From Methylococcaceae bacterium (GTDB taxonomy: Bacteria > Pseudomonadota > Gammaproteobacteria > Methylococcales > Methylomonadaceae), in the NCBI GenBank assembly GCA_005779525.1, contig SXIZ01000111.1:1-18142 (forward strand): a stretch of 18,142 nucleotides of DNA, read 5' to 3'. The notes beneath the pieces are model-generated. The model saw nothing but the letters and a program-made list of their open reading frames with translations. It made no database searches and had not been told where the DNA came from. The translations under genes and the position numbers were made by a program. This document shows positions 5,657 to 13,335 of the stretch, in pieces. Positions within the stretch are counted from its first letter, which is position 1. Each line of letters opens with the position of its first letter.

Positions 5657-8506
5657 ATGAGCATGAATAAAGAAAAAGATTTTGGCACACCTGCCAGTCA
5701 ATCCACCGAATTGGTCTCGTTGGAAATTGATGGCTTTAAGGTCCAAGTGCCAGCGGGTACCTCCGTAATGCGCGCAGCCTCAAGCATAGGCATCGATATC
5801 CCTAAATTATGCGCAACAGACAGTGTCGAGCCCTTTGGCTCCTGCCGCTTGTGCGTAGTTCAGATCGAAGGCGGACGCGGTATGCCTGCTTCGTGTACCA
5901 CACCCGTTGCTGAAGGTTTAAAAGTCACCACCCAAAATGCCAAATTAGCGGAAGTACGCCGTGGCATTATGGAATTATATATTTCTGATCACCCTCTAGA
6001 TTGCTTAACCTGCTCAGCTAATGGTGACTGCGAATTACAAGATATGGCAGGAGCGGTTGGTTTGCGTGAAGTGCGCTATAAACCAGTCACCACGCATTTA
6101 AATGCCGAAAAAGATACCAGTAACCCTTATTTTAGCTTTGATCCGAGCAAATGCATCGTCTGTTCTCGGTGTGTACGCGCCTGTGAAGAAACGCAGGGAA
6201 CGTTTGCACTGACAATTGATGGTCGCGGCTTTGATTCAAAGGTTTCTCCTGGCCAAAATGAAGCCTTTATGGATTCAGAATGCGTTTCTTGTGGCGCGTG
6301 TGTGCAAGCCTGTCCTACCGCTACATTAATGGAGAAATCTGTCATTGACAATGGTCAACCTGAACATGCGATTGTCACCACTTGCGCATACTGCGGTGTA
6401 GGCTGCTCGTTCCGCGCCGAAATGAAAGGCGAACAAGTGATCCGCATGGTGCCGCATAAAGATGGTAAAGCTAACCATGGTCATTCTTGCGTTAAAGGGC
6501 GTTTTGCGTTTGGTTATGCTACCCATAAAGATCGTATTACTAAACCAATGATTCGTGCCAGCATTAAAGACAAATGGCAAGAAGTCAGCTGGGAAGAAGC
6601 GATTAATTATGCCGCATCTGAATTAAAACGTATCCAAGCCAAACACGGCAAAAATGCGATTGGTGGTATCACCTCTTCACGTTGTACCAACGAAGAGACC
6701 TATTTAGTGCAAAAATTAATCCGCGCAGGCTTTGGTAATAACAATGTCGATACTTGTGCGCGCGTGTGTCACTCCCCTACGGGTTATGGCTTAAAACAAA
6801 CCTTTGGCGAATCTTCAGGTACACAAGATTTTGACTCAGTCTTAAAAGCTGATGTCATTATGGTGATCGGTGCTAACCCGACTGACGGGCATCCAGTATT
6901 TGGTTCCTTGATGAAAAAACGCCTACGCCAAGGTGCAAAATTGATCGTAGTCGATCCAAGAGAAATTGACTTGGTTAAAACACCACATGTGCAGGCCAGC
7001 CACCATTTAAAACTGCGTCCAAGCACCAATGTCGCTGTGATTAATGCCCTCGCGCATGTAGTCGTGACCGAAAACCTTTTAGACGAGCGTTTTGTAAATG
7101 AACGTTGCGATGTGGCCTCCTATAATAAATGGAAAACCTTTATCGCCCAACCACAGCATGCCCCTGAAGCATCTGAAAGTATTACTGGAGTTCCAGCCGC
7201 AGAAATTAGAGCTGCCGCTAGATTGTATGCCGGAGCAGAAAATGGCGCTATTTATTATGGTTTAGGCGTAACCGAACATAGCCAAGGTTCAACCATGGTC
7301 ATCGGTATTGCAAACTTAGCCATGGCCACAGGCAATTTAGGACGTAACGGCGTTGGGGTGAATCCTTTACGCGGTCAAAACAATGTGCAAGGCTCATGCG
7401 ACATGGGCTCCTTTCCGCATGAGTTTCCAGGCTATAGACATGTATCCGACCCTGCTACGCGTGAACTGTTTGAAACCACTTGGAACACACCCTTAAGCCC
7501 TGAACCCGGTCTGCGTATTCCCAATATGTTTGATGCCGCGTTGGATGGTAGCTTTGTAGGCTTGTATGTCGAAGGCGAAGACATAGCACAATCTGACCCA
7601 GACATCAAACATGTACATGCCGCCTTAAGAGCGATGGAATGTGTGATTGTGCAAGATATTTTCTTAAATGAAACGGCAAAATTTGCGCATGTATTTTTGC
7701 CTGGGGCGTCTTTCTTAGAAAAAGACGGTACTTTTACTAATGCTGAAAGACGTATATCTCCGGTACGCAAAGTAATGCGCCCACTTGCTGGCTATCAAGA
7801 TTGGGAAGTCACCCAATTATTGGCTAACGCCATGGGCTATCCCATGAACTATGCGCATCCGTCTGAAATTATGGATGAGATTGCGAGTGTGACCCCAAGC
7901 TTCAAAGGCGTCAGCTATGCCAAAATTGATGAGTTAGGTAGCGTGCAATGGCCTTGTAATGACGAAACACCTGTCGGTACCCCGATTATGCACACGCAAG
8001 AATTTATGCGTGATAACGGTAAAGGGCTGTTTATGCTCACTGAGTTTGTGCCCACCCAAGAAAAAGTGACGCCGATGTTCCCGCTGATATTAACCACCGG
8101 ACGCATCTTGTCACAATATAATGTCGGCGCGCAAACTCGTCGTACCGAAAACAATGCTTGGCATGCAGAAGATCGCTTAGAAATTCACCCGCATGATGCC
8201 GAAGACCGCGGAGTGAAAGAAGGTGACTGGGTAGGTATTAAAAGTCGTGCGGGCGAAACGGTTTTGCGTGCGTTGGTGACTGATCGGGTTCAACCTGGCG
8301 TAGTTTACACCACCTTCCATTTCCCAGAATCTGGTGCGAATGTTATCACCACTGACAATTCCGATTGGGCGACTAATTGCCCAGAATATAAAGTCACTGC
8401 GGTACAAGTCACCAAAGTTACGCAAGTGTCTGCGTGGCAGCAAGAATATCAAGCATTTAGCGATAACCAATTGGAATTATTGGAGCAAGGAATCACTAAT
8501 GGCTAA
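5657..8506 (+). CDS. fdsA: NAD-dependent formate dehydrogenase alpha subunit (Mo-bis-MGD catalytic)
   Basis: The 949-residue catalytic subunit, which oxidises formate to CO2 in the cytoplasm. It starts with a NuoG-like segment: [2Fe-2S] ligands C52, C63, C66, C80, then a His-Cys [4Fe-4S] site H112, C116, C119, C125. Two ferredoxin-type clusters follow (C166/C169/C172/C176 and C209/C212/C215/C219). The cluster next to molybdenum uses C243, C246, C250 and C278. The molybdenum ligand is C371 in ARVCHSPT, with H372 beside it; it is an ordinary Cys codon, not selenocysteine. R572 in NPLRGQNNVQG fits the conserved active-site Arg. The C-terminal molybdopterin-binding domain (about 820-930) includes LILTTGRILSQYNVG. 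The Shine-Dalgarno GAGGT (5645-5649) sits 7 bases before the ATG. The stop overlaps the fdsC start by 8 bases. All ligands are intact, so the enzyme should be active. Confidence 0.97.
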   Translation: MSMNKEKDFGTPASQSTELVSLEIDGFKVQVPAGTSVMRAASSIGIDIPKLCATDSVEPFGSCRLCVVQIEGGRGMPASCTTPVAEGLKVTTQNAKLAEVRRGIMELYISDHPLDCLTCSANGDCELQDMAGAVGLREVRYKPVTTHLNAEKDTSNPYFSFDPSKCIVCSRCVRACEETQGTFALTIDGRGFDSKVSPGQNEAFMDSECVSCGACVQACPTATLMEKSVIDNGQPEHAIVTTCAYCGVGCSFRAEMKGEQVIRMVPHKDGKANHGHSCVKGRFAFGYATHKDRITKPMIRASIKDKWQEVSWEEAINYAASELKRIQAKHGKNAIGGITSSRCTNEETYLVQKLIRAGFGNNNVDTCARVCHSPTGYGLKQTFGESSGTQDFDSVLKADVIMVIGANPTDGHPVFGSLMKKRLRQGAKLIVVDPREIDLVKTPHVQASHHLKLRPSTNVAVINALAHVVVTENLLDERFVNERCDVASYNKWKTFIAQPQHAPEASESITGVPAAEIRAAARLYAGAENGAIYYGLGVTEHSQGSTMVIGIANLAMATGNLGRNGVGVNPLRGQNNVQGSCDMGSFPHEFPGYRHVSDPATRELFETTWNTPLSPEPGLRIPNMFDAALDGSFVGLYVEGEDIAQSDPDIKHVHAALRAMECVIVQDIFLNETAKFAHVFLPGASFLEKDGTFTNAERRISPVRKVMRPLAGYQDWEVTQLLANAMGYPMNYAHPSEIMDEIASVTPSFKGVSYAKIDELGSVQWPCNDETPVGTPIMHTQEFMRDNGKGLFMLTEFVPTQEKVTPMFPLILTTGRILSQYNVGAQTRRTENNAWHAEDRLEIHPHDAEDRGVKEGDWVGIKSRAGETVLRALVTDRVQPGVVYTTFHFPESGANVITTDNSDWATNCPEYKVTAVQVTKVTQVSAWQQEYQAFSDNQLELLEQGITNG

Positions 8507-9356
8507 CGACAATGCAGCAATGCACTCGTTAGAATTAAATTTAGGCTGGCCCAGCTATCAACAAAGTAAAGTTGATCGTTGGGTTGGCTCCCAGCATTCT
8601 TCGCAAGATGATTATATTGCTGAAGAAGTTCCCATTTCCTTAATTTTTAATGGCACGCCGTATGTGGTCATGCTGGCAACGCCGACCAATATCGAAGATT
8701 TTGCCCTAGGCTTTAGTATTACCGAGGGCATTATCAAGTCTGTAACTGAATTTCTCAAAGTTAATGTTTACCATCGCAGTAATGGCATTGAGGTACACAT
8801 TAAAATTCCAGAAGAGCGCTTTAGCTGCATTGCAAATAAAGGTCGCAATTTAACAGGACGCACTGGTTGTGGCTTATGTGGTGCGAGCACCTTGCAGCAG
8901 GCTATACGCCAACCGGACACGGTGAGTGCTGGCTTAACTTTAACTGCCAACGATTTAACTGGCATTTTGGCCGATTTGCGCCAGCATCAAACTTTAAATC
9001 AATTAACAGGATCAGTACATGCTGCAGCGTGGGCCATTCCTGGTAAGGGCATTGAAGCCGTGCGTGAGGATGTTGGACGCCATAATGCATTAGATAAGTT
9101 GATAGGCTTGCTACTGCGCACCCAAAAAGATTTGCAAGCAGGTTTTGTAGTCGTGACCAGTCGCGCCAGCTATGAGATGGTACAAAAAACTGCGTATGTA
9201 GGTATTACCTTGTTAACAGCAATTTCCGCGCCTACTGGCTTGGCGATACGCCTTGCTGAAGAAACGGGACTCACGCTCATTGGCTTTGCGCGCGATCAAC
9301 AACATGTGGTCTATACCCATCCACAGCGTTTAATTCACCCGAATTCATTTAATTAA
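8499..9356 (+). CDS. fdsC: Formate dehydrogenase accessory protein (FdhD family)
   Basis: A 285-residue FdhD/FdsC protein. Family members act as sulfurtransferase and cofactor chaperone, receiving sulfur from a cysteine desulfurase and delivering sulfurated bis-MGD to the catalytic subunit. The hallmark Cys pair is C124 and C127 in TGRTGCGLCGAS. Other conserved blocks are EVPISLIFNG, IEDFALGFSITEGII (65-79), REDVGRHNALDKLIG and VVVTSRASYEMVQK. The ATG at 8499 lies 8 bases after AAGG (8487-8490) and overlaps fdsA by 8 bases. The same frame is open further upstream to 8334, but that stretch lies inside fdsA and shows no family similarity. The gene could equally be named fdhD; its place between fdsA and fdsD favours fdsC. 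Confidence 0.94.
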   Translation: MANDNAAMHSLELNLGWPSYQQSKVDRWVGSQHSSQDDYIAEEVPISLIFNGTPYVVMLATPTNIEDFALGFSITEGIIKSVTEFLKVNVYHRSNGIEVHIKIPEERFSCIANKGRNLTGRTGCGLCGASTLQQAIRQPDTVSAGLTLTANDLTGILADLRQHQTLNQLTGSVHAAAWAIPGKGIEAVREDVGRHNALDKLIGLLLRTQKDLQAGFVVVTSRASYEMVQKTAYVGITLLTAISAPTGLAIRLAEETGLTLIGFARDQQHVVYTHPQRLIHPNSFN

Positions 9357-9375
9357 TTCACTAAGAATCTCACGT

Positions 9376-9585
9376 ATGAAAACAGAAAGACTAATTAAAA
9401 TGGCTAATGATATTAGCAACTTTTTTAATGCCGATCCTGATAAGCAAGTTGCTGCCGAGGGAGTAAAAAACCATATTTTACGCTCTTGGGACCCAAGAAT
9501 GCGTGCTGCAATTATCGAATATTGCCAGAAAGATGGCGCAGAATTAAGTGACTTAGCGAAAGCCGCCGTGCAAAAACTCAGCTAA
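9376..9585 (+). CDS. fdsD: Formate dehydrogenase delta subunit
   Basis: A 69-residue FdsD protein, the small last gene of the fds operon, thought to be a subunit or assembly/stability factor of the molybdenum formate dehydrogenase. The family pattern is visible as RLIKMANDISNFF at the front, then the conserved ILRSWDPRMRAAII (34-47) and a C-terminal helix LSDLAKAAVQKL. It has no cofactor-binding Cys set. It starts 19 bases after fdsC. AAGAA lies about 10 bases before the first ATG. A second in-frame ATG (residue 9, MANDIS) is possible, but the residues before it resemble other family N-termini. A short AT-rich hairpin at 9589-9613 follows the stop. Confidence 0.9.
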   Translation: MKTERLIKMANDISNFFNADPDKQVAAEGVKNHILRSWDPRMRAAIIEYCQKDGAELSDLAKAAVQKLS

Positions 9586-9588
9586 TTC

Positions 9589-9613
9589 AGCTAGTTTAGT
9601 GCTAGCTTATTTT
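9589..9613 (+). terminator. Candidate terminator of the fds operon
   Basis: AGCTAG (9589-9594) pairs with CTAGCT (9602-9607) around TTTAGTG, followed by TATTTT. The stem is only 6 bp and AT-rich, but it lies just 4 bases after the fdsD stop. Confidence 0.45.
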
Positions 9614-9667
9614 AAGAAGGTCGAAAAAAGTTAGCTCACATTCATCGCTAACCTAACAACCTCTAAT

Positions 9668-9706
9668 CGCGCACATGGTATAAAGCATTACTAAATTATG
9701 TGCGCG
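9668..9706. repeat. 9-bp perfect inverted repeat in the fds / chemoreceptor gap
   Basis: CGCGCACAT (9668-9676) and ATGTGCGCG (9698-9706) are perfect complements, separated by 21 AT-rich bases. The GC-rich arms stand out from the surroundings. Its role is unknown: protein site, processing hairpin or part of a small RNA. Confidence 0.5.
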
Positions 9707-9743
9707 TCTATCAATATGCTTGATCTCCCTGCATTTATATTAG

Positions 9744-9787
9744 CTTAATGCCCCACCGATAGTGATCGAAGAGGGACATTAAGTTTT
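9744..9787 (+). terminator. Nested stem-loop with T-run between convergent genes
   Basis: Three stacked helices can form: CTTAATG with CATTAAG (9744-9750/9777-9783), CCC with GGG (9752-9754/9773-9775) and CGAT with ATCG (9757-9760/9765-9768), capped by AGTG. TTTT follows at 9784-9787 on the plus strand. It is placed to end plus-strand transcription before the convergent chemoreceptor gene. It may also lie in that gene's 3' UTR, since its stop is 26 bases further on. A small RNA is an alternative. Confidence 0.5.
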
Positions 9788-9809
9788 AGTACCTTTGTGG
9801 GATTTCTGT

Positions 9810-12176
9810 TTAAAACTCATCCCATTCCGAGTCGTCGGTAGCGTTAGAGGCAACTATAACGCTAGGCGAAACGGGTTTTTCTAAGGATTTTTTCCCACGT
9901 GTCTCATTATTGAGATTTTTAGTGTTTCCAGCAGTTGGACGTAAAGGTGTAGTGCGAGACACGCTAGCAGCTTCAGCGTTTAAATGAAAAAATGCCAATA
10001 AATCGCGCATATTTGCGGTCTGATCATTCATTGACACGCTAGCTGCCGCAGCTTGTTCAGCCAAGGCGGCATTTTGTTGCGTAATTTCATCCATTTGCGC
10101 AACCGCAAGATTCACTTGCTCGATGCCTGCCGATTGTTGGGCACTCGCAGAAGCAATCTGCGCAATAATCGAACTCACTTGTTTCACACCGCCAACGATC
10201 TCATTCAAGGATTTACCCGTTTCATTGACGAATTCGGTACCATTACGTACTTTTTGAATACTATTTTGAATTAATAGCTTACTTTCACGCGCCGCATTGG
10301 CGCTACGTTGCGCAAGGTTTCTTACTTCGGTGGCCACCACGGAAAAGCCGCGACCATTTTCACCCGCTCTGGCAGCCTCAACCGAAGCATTTAAGGCTAA
10401 CAAATTCGTTTGAAAAGCAATTTCATCAATCACCCCAATAATTGCGGCAATTTTTGTACTACTTTCATTGATTTCTTGCATGGCATTAATCGCAGAATCT
10501 ACAACCTTTCCACCGTGCTCAGCAAGTTCACGCGCAACGGTGGCGACATGATTGGCTTCACGAGCATTTTCAGCATTATTTTTCACGGTACTAGTAAGCT
10601 CTTCCATACTCGACGCTGTTTGTTGTAGATTTGCAGCTTGCTGTTCCGCACGTTGCGACAAATTATTATTGCCACTCGCAATTTCATCAGAAGAATGACT
10701 AATATAACTGGCAGCATCCCGAATTTGAGTAAAAACTTCGCTCAATTTATCCAGAGTCGCGTTAATGTCATTTTTACAGCTATCATAAATGCCTTCGTAA
10801 TCATGGGTCATACGATTACTTAGATCACCCGAAGCCATACTTTGCATCACACTGGCAATGTCATAAAACACTTTTTCAATCACAGAAGTCAGTTCGTTAA
10901 TATTAACGCTTAAGGTTTGCAAAAAGCCTGTTTTATTATCCGTAGTTAAACGCCCGTCTAACACTCCTGATTTAACAGCTTCGACAATTGCTTTAATTTC
11001 ATCTTCAATCTTGATTTCAACCGTACGGTCTGCCCATTCCACCACGGTACCGACGCGTTTTCCTTGCTCATTTCTCACCGAATTTGCCACAAAATCCAAA
11101 TGTCTACCGCCCAAAATAAAACTGGATTTGACAGTAGTCTGCATCGCATTAAGCACAGAGCGCTGGTACGCAGGATTTTTATGAAAAATATCTATATTGC
11201 TACCGAGCAATTTATCAACGTCAAAGCTTGGAAGATCTTTGCGGAAATCATCCTGTCCCGCACGAAACATTTTCACCAAGGCTTCGTTAACATAAATAAT
11301 ATTGTAATGCTCATCGGCCATCATTAAACTGGATTCAGCCTTATCTAACGCCTTCTGGATTCTCAGTGCCTCGGCTTTTTCTTCCGCTTCACGCTCAATA
11401 CGCACCCGCAATTGTTGCTGCATATCGACTAAAGCATGCAATAAACTACTGTCGTCATTCGCGGACAATTCGATCTTACGACTAAAATCACCGTCGGCAA
11501 TTTCTTTGGCAATTTCTTTCGCGTCTTTCGGGTCCACACCTAATTGCTGAGTCAAGTAGCGCGTTAAATACAGGGCAATCGATAACCCAATAATAAAGCT
11601 CAAAAAGGCGGTCCAGCCCATGACTTTGGAATTAAACTGCGAAGCTAAGGTGAGTGCATGTACATGTGCGTTCACATCATTTACATGCTCATTTAGAATA
11701 GCTTCCATACGAACCGTCAGATTTTCAGAGGTTTTATCGAACTCTTCCATAATCTGATTGCCTGCTTCTACACCACTCTTAACATAAACATCAGCCATGT
11801 GTTTACCATCGGCATAAAATTTATCAAAGTCGTGATCTAAGGCGTCCAAACGATTTAGAAATTCAGCTTCACCTGCGGCATGCGTTTTGAGCCCTTGCAG
11901 ACCTTTTTTGAAAGCAAGCGCCGCGTTTTCGGCATCGGCATAACCAGCAGTATCATGCGTTGCAGAGACATCCGTGAGGAATTGTTGAACATCCACAACA
12001 TTTTTAGCCATAGCAGATGCCAACAGGGCATCGGGTAAATAGGCAGTATCAATCTCTACCAGATTCACTTCATTGCGAGCATTAGTAAAATAGGTGAATA
12101 CCGCCAAACCAGCCATTAAAAATAATACTATTCCGAAGCCCAATATAATCCGTGCTTTAAAGCTTATATATCCCAT
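9810..12176 (-). CDS. Methyl-accepting chemotaxis protein with PAS domain
   Basis: A 788-residue chemoreceptor that would control CheA kinase and swimming or twitching bias. TM1 is about residues 10-30 and TM2 about 186-205, enclosing a periplasmic helical-bundle sensor. HAMP follows (about 206-260), then a PAS domain (about 283-385) with DEHYNIIYVNEALVKMFR, NIDIFHKNPAYQRS and TVVEWADRT, a pattern common in PAS-type receptors. Two HAMP-like linker repeats follow (about 392-480; MASGDLSNRM). The kinase-control hairpin tip is EIAFQTNLLALNASVEAARAG (585-605). The C-terminus, DDSEWDEF, resembles the Trp/Phe pentapeptide that tethers CheR/CheB in Tsr-like receptors. GAGGA lies rather far (about 17 bases) before the ATG, which may lower translation. 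It is last in a minus-strand set after porin, cytochrome and HAMP genes; the 71-base gap allows co-transcription. The ligand is unknown; a redox signal is possible. Confidence 0.95.
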   Translation of the reverse strand: MGYISFKARIILGFGIVLFLMAGLAVFTYFTNARNEVNLVEIDTAYLPDALLASAMAKNVVDVQQFLTDVSATHDTAGYADAENAALAFKKGLQGLKTHAAGEAEFLNRLDALDHDFDKFYADGKHMADVYVKSGVEAGNQIMEEFDKTSENLTVRMEAILNEHVNDVNAHVHALTLASQFNSKVMGWTAFLSFIIGLSIALYLTRYLTQQLGVDPKDAKEIAKEIADGDFSRKIELSANDDSSLLHALVDMQQQLRVRIEREAEEKAEALRIQKALDKAESSLMMADEHYNIIYVNEALVKMFRAGQDDFRKDLPSFDVDKLLGSNIDIFHKNPAYQRSVLNAMQTTVKSSFILGGRHLDFVANSVRNEQGKRVGTVVEWADRTVEIKIEDEIKAIVEAVKSGVLDGRLTTDNKTGFLQTLSVNINELTSVIEKVFYDIASVMQSMASGDLSNRMTHDYEGIYDSCKNDINATLDKLSEVFTQIRDAASYISHSSDEIASGNNNLSQRAEQQAANLQQTASSMEELTSTVKNNAENAREANHVATVARELAEHGGKVVDSAINAMQEINESSTKIAAIIGVIDEIAFQTNLLALNASVEAARAGENGRGFSVVATEVRNLAQRSANAARESKLLIQNSIQKVRNGTEFVNETGKSLNEIVGGVKQVSSIIAQIASASAQQSAGIEQVNLAVAQMDEITQQNAALAEQAAAASVSMNDQTANMRDLLAFFHLNAEAASVSRTTPLRPTAGNTKNLNNETRGKKSLEKPVSPSVIVASNATDDSEWDEF

Positions 12177-12247
12177 ACCCGCAACCCCATTCCTCTTAAA
12201 ATTTCAAACATCATTTTGCAGTTTACTTTACATCATCAAGCATTGAA

Positions 12248-12811
12248 TTATTCAATTTCCAATAATGTTTGGCGCATCTGCTCCAAAACTTCAGCCTGTT
12301 GACTTGGGATCGAAACATCCTTTTGCAGTTGCTCAATTTGCCCGACCAGTTTGGAAATTTGCATGAGGCGTTTATCTTTCCGATTACGTAATTTTGTCGA
12401 CATAATGGCAAACGCTTTACCTAATTCTTGTAATTGGTCATGTTCTCTTAACGCGGTAATGTTATCTAATTGGTCATCACCAATTTGTTCACATAATTTT
12501 TCAAAGCGATACAACGGCCCAGCAATTTTATGTGAAGCATAGAGCACGACAAAGGTAGCAACCGATCCAGCAATTAACATTGAAACCAAGTTGCCGAGAA
12601 AAATTGACACGCCAAGGTGTTCTAGAGACGTCATAATATTGGTATGCGCTGATTGCGACTGCGCTTGCAAATCACCGCCAGTAATCCAATAAATTAACAA
12701 AGCCGAACACAGCCCTGATAAAACAATTAGCAAAAACACGCCTACGATAAAACGCCCTTGAAAGGCTTTATTAATATAAATATTGCGACGTTTAGAAGTA
12801 TTGTTTGACAT
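12248..12811 (-). CDS. Two-TM protein with HAMP domain and no output domain
   Basis: A 187-residue inner-membrane protein. TM1 is about 21-44, a short periplasmic segment follows (45-65), and TM2 is about 66-92. A HAMP-like domain begins at HKIAGPLYRFEKLCEQIG (94-111), with LREHDQLQELGKAFAIMSTKL completing its second helix. The C-terminal third (145-187) is a Gln/Leu/Glu-rich coiled coil. No kinase, cyclase, EAL or MCP signalling domain is present, so it may relay conformational change or anchor a partner. Its ATG overlaps the cytochrome stop by one base (TAATG), which strongly implies coupled synthesis, and the chemoreceptor follows 71 bases later. The context suggests it works with the tetraheme cytochrome and perhaps the receptor. 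The exact function is not established. Confidence 0.85.
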   Translation of the reverse strand: MSNNTSKRRNIYINKAFQGRFIVGVFLLIVLSGLCSALLIYWITGGDLQAQSQSAHTNIMTSLEHLGVSIFLGNLVSMLIAGSVATFVVLYASHKIAGPLYRFEKLCEQIGDDQLDNITALREHDQLQELGKAFAIMSTKLRNRKDKRLMQISKLVGQIEQLQKDVSIPSQQAEVLEQMRQTLLEIE

Positions 12812-13317
12812 TATTTAGCGCCTCCAGTGGCATTGTGACAAATTAAGCAGAGTTCGCCGTCAGCATTATTTCGGCGAAGTAGATAACTTTTCTGTAATCG
12901 CTCTGCATCCAACATTCTATCCATAAAGCTCACGCTGGCCTGCGGGCGATTACTCTTCATATTACCGTGGGTATAATGACAGGTTAAGCAGGTCATTTTA
13001 TTTTTTGCTCCCAAGGGTAAGTCAGCCGGGATTTCAAAATCTAACTTAATTCCCACTTTATGGCCGTCATTCGGATTATGACATCCCGAACACATTTCAA
13101 CCCCATCTGCTTTATAGACCTCACGGTCCATCTGATGATTTTTAGATTCTAACAACTCCTCTTTAAGATGCTGTTTCGATTCAACATGACAACTGCCACA
13201 ATCCCCAGCTTGATTATGCACAGAAACTTCATGTGGATTAGTGTTTGCCGCTGCTAAAGCCAATCCAGTTTGGACAAACAGCAAAAGTAAACATGCGAAT
13301 TTAAAATGTGCTTTCAA
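12811..13317 (-). CDS. Periplasmic tetraheme cytochrome c (paired-CXXCH type)
   Basis: A 168-residue secreted multiheme cytochrome. A basic start and hydrophobic core (residues 8-22) form a Sec signal peptide, probably cleaved near LALAAA. Four CXXCH haem sites are present: CGSCH (40-44), CSGCH (76-80), CLTCH (110-114) and CLICH (157-161). The last two sit in a CLTCHYTHG ... LLRRNNADGELCLICH pattern typical of paired-CXXCH domains. Extra His residues (H50, H61, H86, H117) could be distal haem ligands. There is no membrane anchor beyond the signal peptide, so it is likely a soluble periplasmic electron carrier. The start codon is TTG, preceded by GGGG 9-10 bases upstream; no in-frame ATG fits. 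It lies 18 bases after the porin gene and overlaps the HAMP gene. Redox partners are unknown. Confidence 0.92.
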   Translation of the reverse strand: MKAHFKFACLLLLFVQTGLALAAANTNPHEVSVHNQAGDCGSCHVESKQHLKEELLESKNHQMDREVYKADGVEMCSGCHNPNDGHKVGIKLDFEIPADLPLGAKNKMTCLTCHYTHGNMKSNRPQASVSFMDRMLDAERLQKSYLLRRNNADGELCLICHNATGGAK

Positions 13318-13335
13318 GATTTGTTACCCCGCATA

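Noticed and set aside
6767..6772. Selenocysteine in the formate dehydrogenase active site
   Set aside because: The active-site position is a normal Cys codon (C371), with no in-frame TGA.
8334..8498. Upstream extension of fdsC
   Set aside because: It lies inside fdsA in another frame; the ATG at 8499 has a Shine-Dalgarno.
12811..13317. NapC/NirT/NrfH quinol dehydrogenase
   Set aside because: There is no N-terminal membrane anchor beyond a cleavable signal peptide and the haem spacing differs.
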